From contig JAGVQF010000130.1 of NCBI GenBank assembly GCA_020051815.1, forward strand, positions 1 to 5,211: 5,211 nt of DNA, written 5' to 3'. The translations under genes and the position numbers were made by a program. Under the pieces are notes generated by a model. The model did not search any database, was not told the DNA's origin, and worked only from the letters and a program-made list of their open reading frames with translations. The stretch comes from Candidatus Saganbacteria bacterium (lineage in GTDB: Bacteria; Margulisbacteria; WOR-1; O2-12-FULL-45-9; XYB2-FULL-48-7). Positions 1 to 5,195 of the stretch are shown in pieces. Within the stretch, counting starts at the first letter, position 1. Each line of letters begins with the position of its first letter.

Positions 1-53
1 ATAAATTCTTTTAACTCGAAACCCGCGTGATCAGACCCGATCGCGATCTTCAC
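1..53 (-). CDS. rpiB: Ribose-5-phosphate isomerase B, N-terminal fragment (cut by window edge)
   Basis: RpiB interconverts ribose 5-phosphate and ribulose 5-phosphate in the cytoplasmic pentose phosphate pathway. Only 17 codons are present, reading M(V)KIAIGSDHAGFELKEF, which matches the very conserved start of the RpiB/LacAB family: a first beta strand followed by the SDHAGF motif, where D8 and H9 correspond to substrate-contacting residues. The start is GTG at 53-51. It overlaps the pdxJ stop in a GTGA arrangement and sits 7 nt after a strong AAGGAGG Shine-Dalgarno sequence at 67-61, which lies inside the end of pdxJ. This is the fifth gene of the minus-strand operon. The related LacA/LacB subunits share this N-terminus, so the isomerase subtype is less certain than the family. 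Confidence 0.85.
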   Translation of the reverse strand, partial: MKIAIGSDHAGFELKEF

Positions 54-757
54 TTGATCGCCTCCTTCATCTCGGAAACCGCTCGCTTGAGCCCGACAAA
101 AACCGCCCGGGCAATGATCGAAAAGCCGATATTGAGCTCTTCCATCCCCGGAATATCGGCAACTTTTTTGGCGTTATCGTAATCAAGGCCGTGGCCGGCG
201 TTGACCCGCAGGCCGATCAGCCTGGCCTGCTGGGCGGCAATACCGATTTTTTCCAGTTCGAGCAACGACAAAGAGCGGGCGTAGCGGCCGGTATGCAGTT
301 CGATAAAATCGGCCTGCAGGGCGGCCGCCTCCGTCACCTGTTTCTGTACGGGATCGATAAATAAACTTACCACGATACCCGCATCCTTTAATTTTTGAAT
401 AGCGTTCCTTACTTTTGACTTTTGAATTTTGAATTTAGAATTTAGATCAAGCCCGCCTTCGGTCGTCAGCTCAAGCCGCTTTTCCGGCACGATCGTCACC
501 ATGTCCGGCTTGAGACGGCGTGCAATCTTGACCATTTCGGCGGTCGCGGCCATCTCGAGATCAAGGCGCGCGCCAAGCTCGCGCAGACGTTTAACATCCC
601 TATCCTGGATGTGGCGGCGGTCTTCGCGCAGGTGGCAAACTATGCCATCGGCCCCGCCGGCTAACGCTTCGCGCGCGGCCTCGATCGGATCGGGCAAGCC
701 CTCCTGCCGGCACTGGCGCAAAGTCGCGATGTGGTCGATGTTGACGCCGAGTTTCAT
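50..757 (-). CDS. pdxJ: Pyridoxine 5'-phosphate synthase
   Basis: PdxJ condenses 1-deoxy-D-xylulose 5-phosphate with 3-amino-2-oxopropyl phosphate to give pyridoxine 5'-phosphate, the ring-closing step of DXP-dependent vitamin B6 synthesis in the cytosol. The 235-residue product covers the whole TIM-barrel family (E. coli has 243). Visible hallmarks are GVNIDHIATLR (4-14), HLREDRRHI (42-50), LEMA (67-70), VPEKR (90-94), TTEGGLD (98-104), IELHTGRYA (152-160) and NAGHGLDY (186-193). By comparison with E. coli, H42, E68 and H189 match its catalytic H45, E72 and H193. Residues 105-116 (LNSKFKIQKSKV) are encoded by an AT-rich heptamer repeat and make the segment after TTEGGLD about four residues longer than in E. 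coli. The reading frame stays intact and every catalytic residue is present, so the enzyme is probably active. The ATG follows ispF by one base, with AAGGAG 7 nt upstream. Confidence 0.97.
   Translation of the reverse strand: MKLGVNIDHIATLRQCRQEGLPDPIEAAREALAGGADGIVCHLREDRRHIQDRDVKRLRELGARLDLEMAATAEMVKIARRLKPDMVTIVPEKRLELTTEGGLDLNSKFKIQKSKVRNAIQKLKDAGIVVSLFIDPVQKQVTEAAALQADFIELHTGRYARSLSLLELEKIGIAAQQARLIGLRVNAGHGLDYDNAKKVADIPGMEELNIGFSIIARAVFVGLKRAVSEMKEAIK
61..67 (-). promoter_or_regulatory. Shine-Dalgarno sequence for rpiB, inside pdxJ
   Basis: AAGGAGG on the minus strand lies 7 nt before the GTG at 53. It forms part of the codons for residues M230-A233 of PdxJ, so ribosomes finishing pdxJ pass directly over it. 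It decides the GTG start of rpiB and supports coupling. Confidence 0.8.
411..445 (-). repeat. Five-copy heptanucleotide tandem repeat inside pdxJ
   Basis: On the coding strand this is five consecutive 7-mers: CTAAATT, CTAAATT, CAAAATT, CAAAAGT, CAAAAGT. Only 7 of 35 bases are G or C, in a gene otherwise rich in GC. It encodes LNSKFKIQKSK (PdxJ residues 105-115) plus the first two bases of V116. The copies drift by single changes from one end to the other, as expected of slipped-strand or array growth. Similar AATTC/TTTTGA-type low-complexity heptad arrays occur between genes in several bacterial groups (general knowledge, not checked here). Finding one inside a conserved enzyme gene is unusual. 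Confidence 0.85.
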
Positions 758-758
758 G

Positions 759-1235
759 CTATATCTCCTTATGGATCAGGCAGACCGCGTAGGCCTTGAT
801 CCCCTTTTTATCGCCCGTAAAACCGAGGCCCTCTTCGGTCTTGCCTTTGACATTGACCAGCTCAACCGGCACGGCCAGCGTCGACGCGACCAGCCGGCGG
901 ATATCAGCGATATAAGGCGCGATCTTTGGCAATTCGGCCACCACGGTCGAATCGATGTTATTGATCGAATAGCCGCGGTTGCGCATCAATTCGTTGACAA
1001 ACTCAAGCAATTTGAGGCTGGAGATACCTTTGTAATTGACGTCGCCCGGCGGAAAATGCGCTCCGATGTCCCCTTCACCCAGCGCCCCGATCAGGGCGTC
1101 AATGATCGCGTGGAGCAGGACATCGCCGTCCGACCAGCCAAGCAAACCTTTCTCATGCGGGATCTCCACCCCGCCGATGATCAATTTACGGCCTTTAACC
1201 AACTTGTGGACGTCATAACCGATACCGATCCTCAT
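759..1235 (-). CDS. ispF: 2-C-methyl-D-erythritol 2,4-cyclodiphosphate synthase
   Basis: IspF converts CDP-ME 2-phosphate to 2-C-methyl-D-erythritol 2,4-cyclodiphosphate with release of CMP, the fifth step of the MEP pathway to IPP and DMAPP. It acts as a cytosolic homotrimer. The 158 residues match the usual stand-alone length. Metal ligands D8 and H10 (GYDVH, 6-10) and H42 (SDGDVLLHA, 35-43) are present, as are DIGAHFP (56-62), the conserved VNVKGKTEEGLGFTG (127-141) and the C-terminal GIKAYAVCLI. It is not fused to IspD, and no ispD lies in the window, although the two are often paired. The gene starts 3 nt after the DUF218 stop and ends one base before pdxJ. A modest AAAGGA (1250-1245) stands 9 nt before its ATG. 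Confidence 0.97.
   Translation of the reverse strand: MRIGIGYDVHKLVKGRKLIIGGVEIPHEKGLLGWSDGDVLLHAIIDALIGALGEGDIGAHFPPGDVNYKGISSLKLLEFVNELMRNRGYSINNIDSTVVAELPKIAPYIADIRRLVASTLAVPVELVNVKGKTEEGLGFTGDKKGIKAYAVCLIHKEI
765..770 (-). promoter_or_regulatory. Shine-Dalgarno sequence for pdxJ, inside ispF
   Basis: AAGGAG on the minus strand, 7 nt before the pdxJ ATG at 757, doubles as the codons for K156-E157 at the end of IspF. The ispF TAG (761-759) and pdxJ ATG are separated by one base, so the two genes are almost certainly translated in succession from one mRNA. Confidence 0.85.
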
Positions 1236-1238
1236 GTT

Positions 1239-1838
1239 CTAATATCCTTTAAAAAAGTATAACACGGACGAAACATATTCCCAAACGACTAATCCGGTAT
1301 CTTCGTGACGGGACCACCAGCGGTTTGGGTTAAAATCTTTTTCTTCGGCCGGATGGACTGCGACGCTGATCCCGGCGCGGCCAAAGACCTTTTTAAAGAC
1401 ACGGGCGGCCCGGCCTGTATGGTAAGGCGAAGTGACCAAAATAACAGACTGAAAATTATGGGCTTGGACGATCGGCAAAGAAAACTTCGCGTCTTCGATC
1501 GTTGACATCGATCTGTCCTGGAGCAGAACGGCCGAGGCAGTCACCCCCTCCACCACCGCCTGCTTTTTCATCCACTCGGCATAAGTCAGCCGCCAGGCCA
1601 ATTGCCCGCCCGACATTAAAAGATATTGCGCATAGCCTTGCTTATATAAGTTGACTCCGGCCGTCACCCGTTCACCGTTGGTATCGCCGGCCAGGACAAT
1701 GATCGCGTCTGCCCGGCCAATCTTGTCTGAAACGACTAAACGCTTAGCCAGACTGGTCAAAATAAAAGGGTATGAAAAATATAGGATCGCAAAGAAAAGA
1801 GCAATAATAATGAGCCAGGCCCGAAGTTTTTTCATCAC
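1239..1838 (-). CDS. DUF218 family membrane-anchored protein (SanA/ElyC/YdcF-like)
   Basis: The 199-residue protein has a short basic N-terminus and one hydrophobic segment (about residues 8-30), followed by a DUF218 domain (about 44-190) that would face the periplasm or outer face. Family motifs visible are ADAIIVLAGD (43-52), GERV (55-58) with a following G..LY..G, LLMSGG (73-78), STIEDA (112-117) and SVILVTSPYHTGRA (131-144). Some family members are tied to envelope integrity (SanA) or undecaprenyl-carrier lipid metabolism (ElyC), but no biochemical reaction is firmly assigned and I do not assign one here. The start is either GTG at 1838 or ATG at 1835. The ATG overlaps the upstream TGA by one base (TGATG), and no clear Shine-Dalgarno sequence is present, so coupling to the upstream gene is likely. 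Length and motifs are complete. Confidence 0.88.
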   Translation of the reverse strand: MMKKLRAWLIIIALFFAILYFSYPFILTSLAKRLVVSDKIGRADAIIVLAGDTNGERVTAGVNLYKQGYAQYLLMSGGQLAWRLTYAEWMKKQAVVEGVTASAVLLQDRSMSTIEDAKFSLPIVQAHNFQSVILVTSPYHTGRAARVFKKVFGRAGISVAVHPAEEKDFNPNRWWSRHEDTGLVVWEYVSSVLYFFKGY

Positions 1839-2974
1839 CGTGGCAGGCGCAGCAGCGAGCGCAAAAGGAACCTCGGGTTCTTGAGCAGTCCCATGAGCAG
1901 GGTCCCGATGGTCGGGTAAGTCCGGGGATTAGAGGCCAGGCTCCAGATGATCGAGGAATGGTTCTCAAAATCGCCGATCCGCTCGACCAGTTTGGCGTTA
2001 TCCTTGATATAGCCGAACAGCTTTTTCAGTACGTCATCGCCCATATTTTCCATGATATAGCGCAGCAGCAGGCAGATCTTGATCTCCTGCTCGAATTCGT
2101 CGGTCCATTTGCGCGGATAGAGCGAGAGGTCGCCTTCTTTGATGGCGTCGGCCAGGAACTCGGCCGAGCGCATGCCGTAATAGATGCCGCCCGAGGTGAT
2201 CGGCTTGACCTGGCAGGCCGCGTCGCCGACCAGCGCCGCGTTCTCCCTGACCAGCTCGCAGTTGCCGATGGGAATGGCGCCGGCGTTCTTCTCGATGATC
2301 TCGCCGCTCAACTTGTTCTTTTCCATAAAACTGTTGAGCTCCTGATAAGGATTATTGGAAATGGTCCCCAGCCGCACGATACCGTTGCCTTCGGGGATCA
2401 GCCAGGTGAAAAGTGAGAACGGCTTGACATAACTGACGACGACGCGGTCCAGCCGCTCGGCCGCCATTTTGACGCGATACTGGTAGCCGCGGTAGAGCTT
2501 CATATCGGAGGCAAAGCCGAGCGAGCGCCTGACCTTGGAATTGGGGCCGTCAGCGCCAATGACCATGTCGGCGAAATATTCGCCGTGATTGGTCTTTAGG
2601 ATATAGCCGTCCTTGATCCGGTGGAGCTCCTGCAGCTCTGTGCCCAATTCGATGTCGAGCTTCTGGCTTAACTCCTTGTCGAATTTCTCGCGGTCGATGA
2701 TATACGCGACACCTGGGCGTTGCAGGTCAAAAGCGGTGCCATTGTAGGCAATATGCGCGCCGTCGATCGTATTGATCACGGAGCCTCGGGAGACCGGCAG
2801 GCGCATATCTTCGAAAACGGCGCGGCCGACGATGCCGGCGCAGGAAACGGGCTTGCCGACCTCCGCGTGGTCTTCGAGCAAAAGAGGATTAAAGCCGTTA
2901 TGCTTGAGGAGCTGGCCGAGATAACAGCCGATCGGGCCGGCCCCAACAATGATGATCTTGCCTGGTTTTTTCAT
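1835..2974 (-). CDS. Geranylgeranyl reductase family FAD-dependent oxidoreductase
   Basis: Members of this family use FAD and a reductant to saturate double bonds in isoprenoid chains of lipids, quinones or chlorophyll side chains. Numbering from ATG 2974 (379 residues), the protein shows the FAD-binding GAGPIG (11-16) and acidic E34, PVSCAGIVG (42-50), the IIDREKFD segment (92-99), the second nucleotide motif GADGPNSKVRR (140-150) and LVGDAACQVKPITSGGIYYG (248-267), a signature of this family. The substrate is not determined by sequence. Polyprenyl carrier, menaquinone side chain or membrane lipid are all possible, and the ispF and DUF218 neighbours favour an isoprenoid role. It is the first gene of the operon. 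The longer start at GTG 2995 adds MRAKVKV, most of it encoded by the edge of an inverted repeat. GTG 2983 is another option, with GAGGG 5 nt upstream. ATG 2974 fits where family proteins normally begin, just before the Rossmann strand. Confidence 0.9.
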   Translation of the reverse strand: MKKPGKIIIVGAGPIGCYLGQLLKHNGFNPLLLEDHAEVGKPVSCAGIVGRAVFEDMRLPVSRGSVINTIDGAHIAYNGTAFDLQRPGVAYIIDREKFDKELSQKLDIELGTELQELHRIKDGYILKTNHGEYFADMVIGADGPNSKVRRSLGFASDMKLYRGYQYRVKMAAERLDRVVVSYVKPFSLFTWLIPEGNGIVRLGTISNNPYQELNSFMEKNKLSGEIIEKNAGAIPIGNCELVRENAALVGDAACQVKPITSGGIYYGMRSAEFLADAIKEGDLSLYPRKWTDEFEQEIKICLLLRYIMENMGDDVLKKLFGYIKDNAKLVERIGDFENHSSIIWSLASNPRTYPTIGTLLMGLLKNPRFLLRSLLRLPR

Positions 2975-2986
2975 AACTTTCACTTT

Positions 2987-3104
2987 AGCCCTCACCCGCT
3001 AACGCTCAACCTTCCCCCCTCTCCCAAAGGGAGAGGGAAAAAACATGTATTTACCTTCTCCCTCTGGGAGAAGGGGGCCGGTTTGTTGCTGGCGGATGAG
3101 GGCT
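2987..3104. repeat. 118-bp inverted-repeat element with two internal hairpins (MITE/REP-like)
   Basis: Two 51-nt arms (2987-3037 and the complement of 3054-3104) align without gaps at 39 of 51 positions around a 16-nt AT-rich centre. The outer 13 bases (AGCCCTCAcCCGC) match with one difference. Each arm also folds on itself: CCCTCTCCC/GGGAGAGGG at 3017-3037 with loop AAA, and CCTTCTCCC/GGGAGAAGG at 3054-3074 with loop TCT, each a perfect 9-bp stem. The element can therefore form either two small hairpins or one long one. Elements starting CCCTCACCC with a CCCTCTCCC/GGGAGAGGG core are widespread intergenic repeats in bacteria (general knowledge). No convincing target-site duplication is visible. 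It contains no gene of its own. Confidence 0.85.
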
Positions 3105-3139
3105 GACAGAGTTAATTATATCGTATTTACGGCTGACAG
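3101..3139. repeat. Pair of 9-bp direct repeats in the divergent promoter region
   Basis: GGCTGACAG occurs at 3101-3109 and again at 3131-3139, exactly 30 bp apart (about three helical turns). The first copy overlaps the end of the inverted repeat and the predicted start of the minus-strand transcript. The second overlaps the minus-strand -35. The pair could be an operator or a by-product of the repeat insertion; the sequence alone does not decide. Confidence 0.4.
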
Positions 3140-3143
3140 TAAA
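3115..3143 (-). promoter_or_regulatory. Candidate sigma-70-type promoter for the minus-strand operon
   Basis: On the minus strand a perfect TATAAT (3120-3115) is preceded at 17 nt by TTTACT (3143-3138; four of six matches to TTGACA). The transcript would start near 3108, right at the outer end of the inverted-repeat element. The element would then make up nearly all of a leader of about 130 nt before the reductase gene. This is the only good promoter seen upstream of the operon. Confidence 0.6.
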
Positions 3144-3155
3144 GAATGGTAAAAT
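3126..3155 (+). promoter_or_regulatory. Candidate promoter giving a leaderless mRNA for the surface protein
   Basis: TAAAAT at 3150-3155 carries an extended -10 TGG just upstream (TGGTAAAAT). A weak TTTACG (3126-3131) sits 18 nt before it. The expected start site, seven bases past the -10, falls on or next to the G of the GTG start codon at 3162. No Shine-Dalgarno sequence lies before that GTG, and the -10 itself contains an in-frame TAA (3150-3152) that rules out any earlier start. Confidence 0.5.
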
Positions 3156-3161
3156 CCCCTT

Positions 3162-5195
3162 GTGCGCAGGCAAATCATAACACTGATCTTCTTGACCATC
3201 GCAGCCCATGTCTGGGCCGCGCCAAATACGGCCTGGCCGGGCACCGGCGAAGTTTATTATTCGGCTGAAGCCGAAGTAATGTGCGCCGTCTGGAAAGAAA
3301 ATGTTGCCGTCGAACTTGGCCGTCAAGAAAAGGCGATCGCCTTTTCCGTTTCCCAGGACCGCGGCCGGACGTGGGCCAAACCGGATCTCATCATCATTTC
3401 AGGCGAGAGTCCAACCAGCCTGGAGGCGGTGATCGATCATTTTAAGTCGCCTACACTCATTTTCATTTCAGAAAACAAGGACTTGAAGCGGCAACGGCTC
3501 TATTTTACATCTTTAGCTTCGGTTGAACCGCGAGTTATCTTTGAAAGCCAGGATGCGATCAGTGCCCCGCGCCTGACATCTTATCCGGAACTGATGGTCG
3601 CCAGCTGGGAGACGAGATATCTGGAGCGCGCGACCGCCTATCTCGCGGTCTCACTCGACCAGGGCAGGCACTTTGGCGCGGCCAGGCCGTCCGCCACCGC
3701 CGGCCTTCCCTTGCCGCCCGCCGCCCCAACGCTGAACTGGCCAAGCGACGGCTCTGTCACCCGGCTTGTTTCGCCCGAGATCAGTTATAGGATTGATTCA
3801 GCCGATCCCATGATCGCCAGGGTCGATATTTCTTTTGACAAGGCATTCCGGCCCGACAAAACCTGGAGTTTTAATAATCTTACCCTGCCCGGCTCATCCG
3901 AATCGAGATTCCAATTACCGGTTGAATTGCCGGACGGCAAATATTATTTAAGGCTGGCCGCCTTTGACGGCCTGGCCGAGTCCGCCGCGCGCACCGTCTC
4001 TTTTACGGTTGACACGCGGCCGCCGGTCATCACGCTCTTGACGCCAACCGGCGAGGCCGATCAGGCCACGATCATAATTTCAGGCGAAGTGGATGAGCCC
4101 TCCGCTCTGACTCTGAACGGCCAGCCCCTGATTACGGAAGCAAGGGGCCGGTTCAGCCGGGAGCTGCCTCTCCTGGCGGGAAATAATATCATCACCCTGA
4201 TCGCGACCGACGCAGCCGGGAACACCGGCCGCGCGGCCGCGACAATTTTATTTGATTTAGCGGCGCCGCATCTCAAAATACTCAAACCAAAAGCAACCGA
4301 TTGGTTCAAGCCCGGCTCAACGATCTTTGTCGAAGCCGATGTCAGCGACGCGCAAAACGATATTGAAGACGAAAGCGAAGGGATCGTCAGCCTGGAGGGA
4401 AAATCCTTAACCGACAGGCCGGCCTATGACGCGAGCGCCGCAAAACTTTCCGGCTTTATCACCCTGCCCTCGGATCTTCCGGACGGCAAATATCAAGCAA
4501 AGCTTAGCCTGCGGGACCTGGCCGGCAATCTCGCGGTCAAGCCATTCACGATCGCTGTCGACAATTCTCCCCCGCGGCTGACAATTTCGAGAGGCGAAAT
4601 GGCCCGTTCAAGCTCGCCGACTTTATTGCCGATGCCAGTCGATGACGCGGGCAGCGGCCTTGATATTTCCGGCACGCTGATAAGCATTAACGGTGTCTCT
4701 CTAAATGTCCTGCTCTCTGGTGAAGCCCAAGAGCTTTTTGCCGCGGCAATAATGCCGCTGGCCGACGGCACATACGAAGTCAGCGTCCTGCCGCGCGATA
4801 AAGTCGGCAATACCGGCGCCCGATCAGTCTTCAATTTGGTTGTCGATACCAGACCGCCACAACCAGGCGCGCTCTCAAGCCAAGGACGCCTCTTCAGTAT
4901 AATTTCCAGCTTCTCCGCCGGCCCCAATCCGTTTTCCCCGAGAAACGACGGGAATATGTATTTTATTTATAATTTCTCATCAGCCGCAGACCGGCTGAAA
5001 ATATATATATTCGATCTGGCCGGGACCCTGGTCTGGCAGAAAGAATTGACTAATGTCACGGCCGATTCCCTGGCCTGGAATGGCGTTGATCACTTCGGCC
5101 GGACCGCGGCTAACGGAGTTTATTCTTATCTTATGGCGGCGACCGCCGGAGGGCAGATGGAGATCCGGCGGGGCAAGCTCATTATCCTTCAGTAA
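3162..5195 (+). CDS. Secreted Asp-box / Ig-like multidomain protein with FlgD-type C-terminus
   Basis: The 677-residue protein begins with a Sec signal peptide (basic MRRQ, hydrophobic core, VWA then AP, cleavage predicted after A19). Residues about 25-175 contain two Asp-box (BNR) motifs, SQDRGRTW (64-71) and SLDQGRHF (164-171), typical of beta-propeller turns in sialidases and other exoproteins. Several Ig-like beta-sandwich modules follow, with recurring (L)xDGxY...D..GN...F.VD..PP segments near 256-289, 439-472 and 533-566. A related unit at about 287-370 has NG...GRF...LPLLAGNN.ITLIATDAAGNTG, resembling glucodextranase-B-type domains. Residues 587-677 (GPNPFSPRNDG, KIYIFDLAGTLVW, WNGVDHFGRTAANGVYSYLM, GKLIIL) match a FlgD-type Ig module. 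Only one cysteine (C41) is present. No catalytic domain is recognised, so adhesion, scaffolding or ligand binding at the cell surface is the likeliest role (inference). GTG 3162 is the first possible start, because an in-frame TAA stands at 3150. Confidence 0.85.
   Translation: MRRQIITLIFLTIAAHVWAAPNTAWPGTGEVYYSAEAEVMCAVWKENVAVELGRQEKAIAFSVSQDRGRTWAKPDLIIISGESPTSLEAVIDHFKSPTLIFISENKDLKRQRLYFTSLASVEPRVIFESQDAISAPRLTSYPELMVASWETRYLERATAYLAVSLDQGRHFGAARPSATAGLPLPPAAPTLNWPSDGSVTRLVSPEISYRIDSADPMIARVDISFDKAFRPDKTWSFNNLTLPGSSESRFQLPVELPDGKYYLRLAAFDGLAESAARTVSFTVDTRPPVITLLTPTGEADQATIIISGEVDEPSALTLNGQPLITEARGRFSRELPLLAGNNIITLIATDAAGNTGRAAATILFDLAAPHLKILKPKATDWFKPGSTIFVEADVSDAQNDIEDESEGIVSLEGKSLTDRPAYDASAAKLSGFITLPSDLPDGKYQAKLSLRDLAGNLAVKPFTIAVDNSPPRLTISRGEMARSSSPTLLPMPVDDAGSGLDISGTLISINGVSLNVLLSGEAQELFAAAIMPLADGTYEVSVLPRDKVGNTGARSVFNLVVDTRPPQPGALSSQGRLFSIISSFSAGPNPFSPRNDGNMYFIYNFSSAADRLKIYIFDLAGTLVWQKELTNVTADSLAWNGVDHFGRTAANGVYSYLMAATAGGQMEIRRGKLIILQ
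3327..3346. other. 20-bp perfect palindrome inside the surface-protein gene
   Basis: The half-site GAAAAGGCGA is followed directly by its exact reverse complement, giving a perfect 20-bp palindrome centred on GCGATCGC. It encodes EKAIAF (56-61) and lies 165 bp after the start codon. A protein-binding site is possible, but nothing else supports one. Confidence 0.5.

Noticed and set aside
429..1262. Long plus-strand open frame (277 codons) opposite pdxJ and ispF
   Set aside because: The product has no recognisable family and is Arg/Asp-rich low-quality sequence. The opposite strand encodes two complete, unmistakable enzymes here.
1958..2416. Plus-strand open frame of 152 codons opposite the reductase gene
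   Set aside because: It is antisense to well-conserved parts of the flavoprotein, has no known motifs and no ribosome-binding context.
2975..2995. GTG 2995 as the start of the reductase
   Set aside because: It would add seven residues encoded partly by the repeat edge, ahead of where family members normally begin. It is kept only as an alternative to ATG 2974 or GTG 2983.
3017..3043. Hairpin 3017-3037 as a rho-independent terminator
   Set aside because: On the plus strand it is followed by A residues, not T, and no plus-strand gene ends there. On the minus strand the T-run precedes this hairpin and lies about 10 nt after the other one, a poor terminator geometry. The hairpins are explained by the inverted repeat.
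2720..3106. Plus-strand open frame running from the reductase antisense into the inverted repeat
   Set aside because: It is composed of antisense and repeat sequence, and its C-terminal part is just the translated repeat.
2983..3108. Target-site duplication flanking the inverted repeat
   Set aside because: Flanking bases (CTTT on the left, GACA on the right) do not match, so transposition is not shown directly.
4493..4927. Minus-strand open frame of 144 codons inside the surface-protein gene
   Set aside because: It is antisense to conserved Ig and FlgD-type modules, with no family signature and no promoter or ribosome-binding site seen.
4920..5195. Type IX secretion sorting signal at the C-terminus of the surface protein
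   Set aside because: The PNPF segment resembles one, but the WNGxDxxGRxxxxGVYxY pattern and the ending fit a FlgD-type Ig module better, and no type IX genes are in view.
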